From Platynereis dumerilii (taxonomy: Eukaryota; Annelida; Polychaeta; Phyllodocida; Nereididae), in contig JAPTHN010000003.1 in NCBI GenBank assembly GCA_026936325.1, positions 69,125,192-69,189,191 on the forward strand: a stretch of 64,000 nucleotides of DNA, read 5' to 3'. A model generated the notes under the pieces. It made no database searches and was not told where the DNA came from. It saw only the letters and a list, made by a program, of their open reading frames with translations. The position numbers were made by a program, and so were the translations under genes. This document shows, piece by piece, positions 61,745 to 64,000 of the stretch; position 1 is the stretch's first letter, and every line of letters begins with the position of its first letter.

Positions 61745-61835
61745 TTAAGTTCTGGGTTGAGATTCGAACCCACACCCTCAGAGCCAGTGGAGCACAAACA
61801 AGCGTTTAACCATCGGGCATTCGAGAACAACATTT
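61745..61835 (-). repeat. tRNA-derived fragment (SINE head?)
   Basis: On the minus strand: cccgatggttaaacgcttgt, gctccactggctctgagggt, then gtgggttcgaatctc. This resembles the D arm through T arm of a class II (Ser/Leu-like) tRNA with a good box B (gggttcgaatc). The acceptor stem does not pair well and the anticodon arm is unclear, so it looks like a SINE or tRNA pseudogene, not a working gene. Confidence 0.5.
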
Positions 61836-61909
61836 CCCCAGTAACCCAGCCTCATGAGGGAACTGAACTCTGGACTGACTGTTAGAAGCCCAGCGCACAA
61901 GCACTTGGT

Positions 61910-62687
61910 TAACCCCCCCCCCCTCCCCCACCGGATGTTGCATGCTAAAGGCACTGTTTGAGAAGCTCAGTTATATCCATAAGTAGCCATACATCATCAC
62001 TAAATTCACTCTATATATAGTAAATTAGCCCTATACTTATCTCTGGGTCTGCAATGACTTAATTCTGTTATCTGGTGGCTGCAAAAGTTTATATCTCTCT
62101 TTGGAACCATTCATGCTCCGGAATTAAGTATGGTGTTCCAAATTAAAAGTATCCAGGGAATTTTGCAGTTGTGAAACATTTACATTACTGAATATAGCCA
62201 GCCATTAAAAGATAGGAAATTGAATTTGTGGGATTAACATACAAATGTTAGGCTTGAGAAATTGGTTGATAATTTTGATTTTCCATGGTTTGCCAACTTG
62301 AAGATTCCCTACAGTGTCGACTGTTACCTACTGGACACAAGAATTCCATTATAGATTATGATATGTCACTTCCTGAAAATATCAAAAACATTAATTTAAA
62401 AAGAGGTATCTTTTGAGGTGCAGACAAAATGGGTCTGATTGACCTTAGTGTTCTTGGTAATTTTTCTCTGAAAATATATAATGTAAGTTCATGATAAAGG
62501 AAAAGGATGCATATTTCAAGTCATCCATGGCAGGTAGGAAGCATACTGACCAAACTGCTCAAATGTTACATACAGTTTAAATTGGATATGTTCAATTCAA
62601 ACATTATCTTCCAAAGCCATAGGGGATAAATTCCTCTTGGAATTGTTGCAATTCTCCCTAGAATATTCTTAAATTTGGCATTTCTAC
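61910..62687. other. Intergenic DNA, no gene recognised
   Basis: A poly-C run near 61914-61930 is followed by AT-rich sequence with no convincing ORF or repeat ends. Confidence 0.35.
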
Positions 62688-63669
62688 TGTAGGGGAGAGC
62701 GGGGCACAGTGAGACGGTGGGCACAGTGAGACAAACCCCGTAAATGGTACTGTTTACAGATCAACCCTCTTTTGTATAGTACAAAAAGTAAGTAAGTGAG
62801 AGACTCTCCTATATCGTGAATACCTACACAGCATATCGAGAGTGGAATTTCGACATTTTTGTTTTTTACCAGTAAAAGTAAATAATTTTGCTAAGTGACT
62901 TTTTGTTATAATTCCCAAGAAAAGAGGTTTGATGCAAATCAATTGCCAGGAATTCAAACCTTGGTTATTTGTGTTAGTTTAGTGAGATGATGATGCATAC
63001 TGCATACATCCGGTCAGCAGGATTGAAAAATTTTATAAAGAGAGCTGCGTGGGGCACAGTGAGACAGTTTGAGGCAGGGCACAGTGAGACATCACAAATT
63101 ACACTCCAAATGACCTGAATGTAATGAATAGTTCACAATTCACCATTAATAACAAAATGCCTGCTATAAACTACTGATTTTAGTGAGTCATATCCGAAGG
63201 GAAGCATCAGAGAAGAATTTTGATTAGTGTGTAACAGGTGCGGCAGGTTAAATAAGTCGTGCATGTGTCCTGTGCGATGAAGTTTTGAAACATGCTAAAA
63301 AAAGGACCTAAAAAATCACCTAGCCAGCTGCTTTTATAAGAGTACAGTAGTTTGTTTAGCAACAATCGATAGAAGAATTCCGTAGGTCCTGAGGATCGGC
63401 AGTTGTGACAGCAGATGCCCTGTCTCACTGTGCCTCACCTGCTGTCTCACTGTGCCCCGCCCACGGGGCACAGTGAGACACTTAACGAGCATGGACATAA
63501 CTCAAAATTTCTCCAAACCTGTAAAAGGTAGGAACCTGAAACTACTGCACAATATACCCAACGTCATTATCTATAATGTTGACCTGATCTCATTTAACTC
63601 ATTGCTGTCAACATTTTGGTACACTTGAAAATAAAAAAAGTGTCTCACTGTGCCCCGCTCTCCCCTACA
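62688..63669. mobile_element. Motif-array element, GGGGCACAGTGAGAC type
   Basis: Perfect 28-bp terminal inverted repeats starting TGTAGGGGAGAGCGGGGCAC. The inner motif ggcacagtgagac occurs eight times: direct near 62703, 62720, 63054, 63077 and 63467; complemented near 63422, 63443 and 63641. Length 982 bp, no coding region. Target duplication unclear (act lies near both ends). The perfect ends suggest recent mobility. Confidence 0.8.
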
Positions 63670-64000
63670 ACTATCTTCAGGGGGTCAGTGTGGATCCCTA
63701 TGGTCAGCATGAGTGATATTTCATAATAATATTATTATAAGACACTAATGGACTATTTATGCTCATGGACATACAATGGAGTGCTGTCAGCATGTCTATC
63801 ATGTTAATCATTCACAATTTCCGAATTCCAAATTCATGTAAAATCTTGACAATTCATTTGTATATTTACAGTTCATGAAGTTACCATGAAGATGAACGTG
63901 TCAGACATTTTATTAATATTTTCCAGTGTTATTTATTTATACACACAATGTGATATAGTTTTCCCATACACCCCATAGATCTCGGTCAAAGAGATCATCG
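63670..64000. other. Unassigned DNA at window end
   Basis: No ORF or repeat end recognised in the last 330 bases. Confidence 0.35.

Noticed and set aside
61745-61835. Functional serine/leucine tRNA gene on the minus strand
   Set aside because: The T arm is good, but the acceptor stem and anticodon arm are not.

Overview
The window is AT-rich, intron- and transposon-dense animal DNA. The one host gene I can support is a Neto-type (neuropilin and tolloid-like) receptor auxiliary protein. The other recognisable features are repeats: many small terminal-inverted-repeat elements, a tRNA-derived SINE family, an APE-type LINE and a Helentron-like element. This composition fits a marine invertebrate; an echinoderm or other invertebrate deuterostome is my best guess, from general impression only.

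Layout. 1-41 kb is a repeat landscape. A 2.6-kb duplicated segment (block A, 1-2640) recurs at 6.2-8.0 plus 16.0-16.7 kb (block B). Block B is split by an 8-kb nest of transposons (8008-15973), and block A preserves the uninterrupted site. A partial inverted copy lies at 34.3-36.5 kb. A second 2-kb segment is present twice in direct orientation (16.7-18.7 and 37.9-39.9 kb). A 6.2-kb foldback structure (25.4-31.6 kb) contains the intact copy of a 3.6-kb long-TIR element whose core is an array of about 188-bp repeats; the other copy sits in the 8-15 kb nest. Small elements with clear ends lie at 3694, 5699, 8008, 15331, 19400, 24195, 25465, 48583 and 59181.

41.3-58.8 kb holds six exons of the minus-strand Neto-like gene: CUB1 (two exons), CUB2 (two exons), LDLa (one exon), then one exon with the transmembrane segment and a long Arg/Tyr/Asp-rich tail. 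Reading-frame phases agree at every junction if a non-obvious donor is used after the first CUB2 exon. Signal peptide and 5' exons were not found. The 10.5-kb intron between the CUB1 exons carries a hAT-like MITE, a recent 868-bp tandem duplication and a decayed 5'-truncated LINE. The LINE is split by a 2.8-kb Helentron-like element carrying 267/268-bp tandem repeats.

58.8-64 kb is repeat-bearing non-coding DNA, including an element with a perfect 28-bp terminal inverted repeat and eight internal copies of its own terminal motif. Two further elements (12993-14511, 46219-46735) share the outer terminal sequence but carry a different inner motif, in the larger of the two also repeated. This trio is the most unusual pattern in the window.
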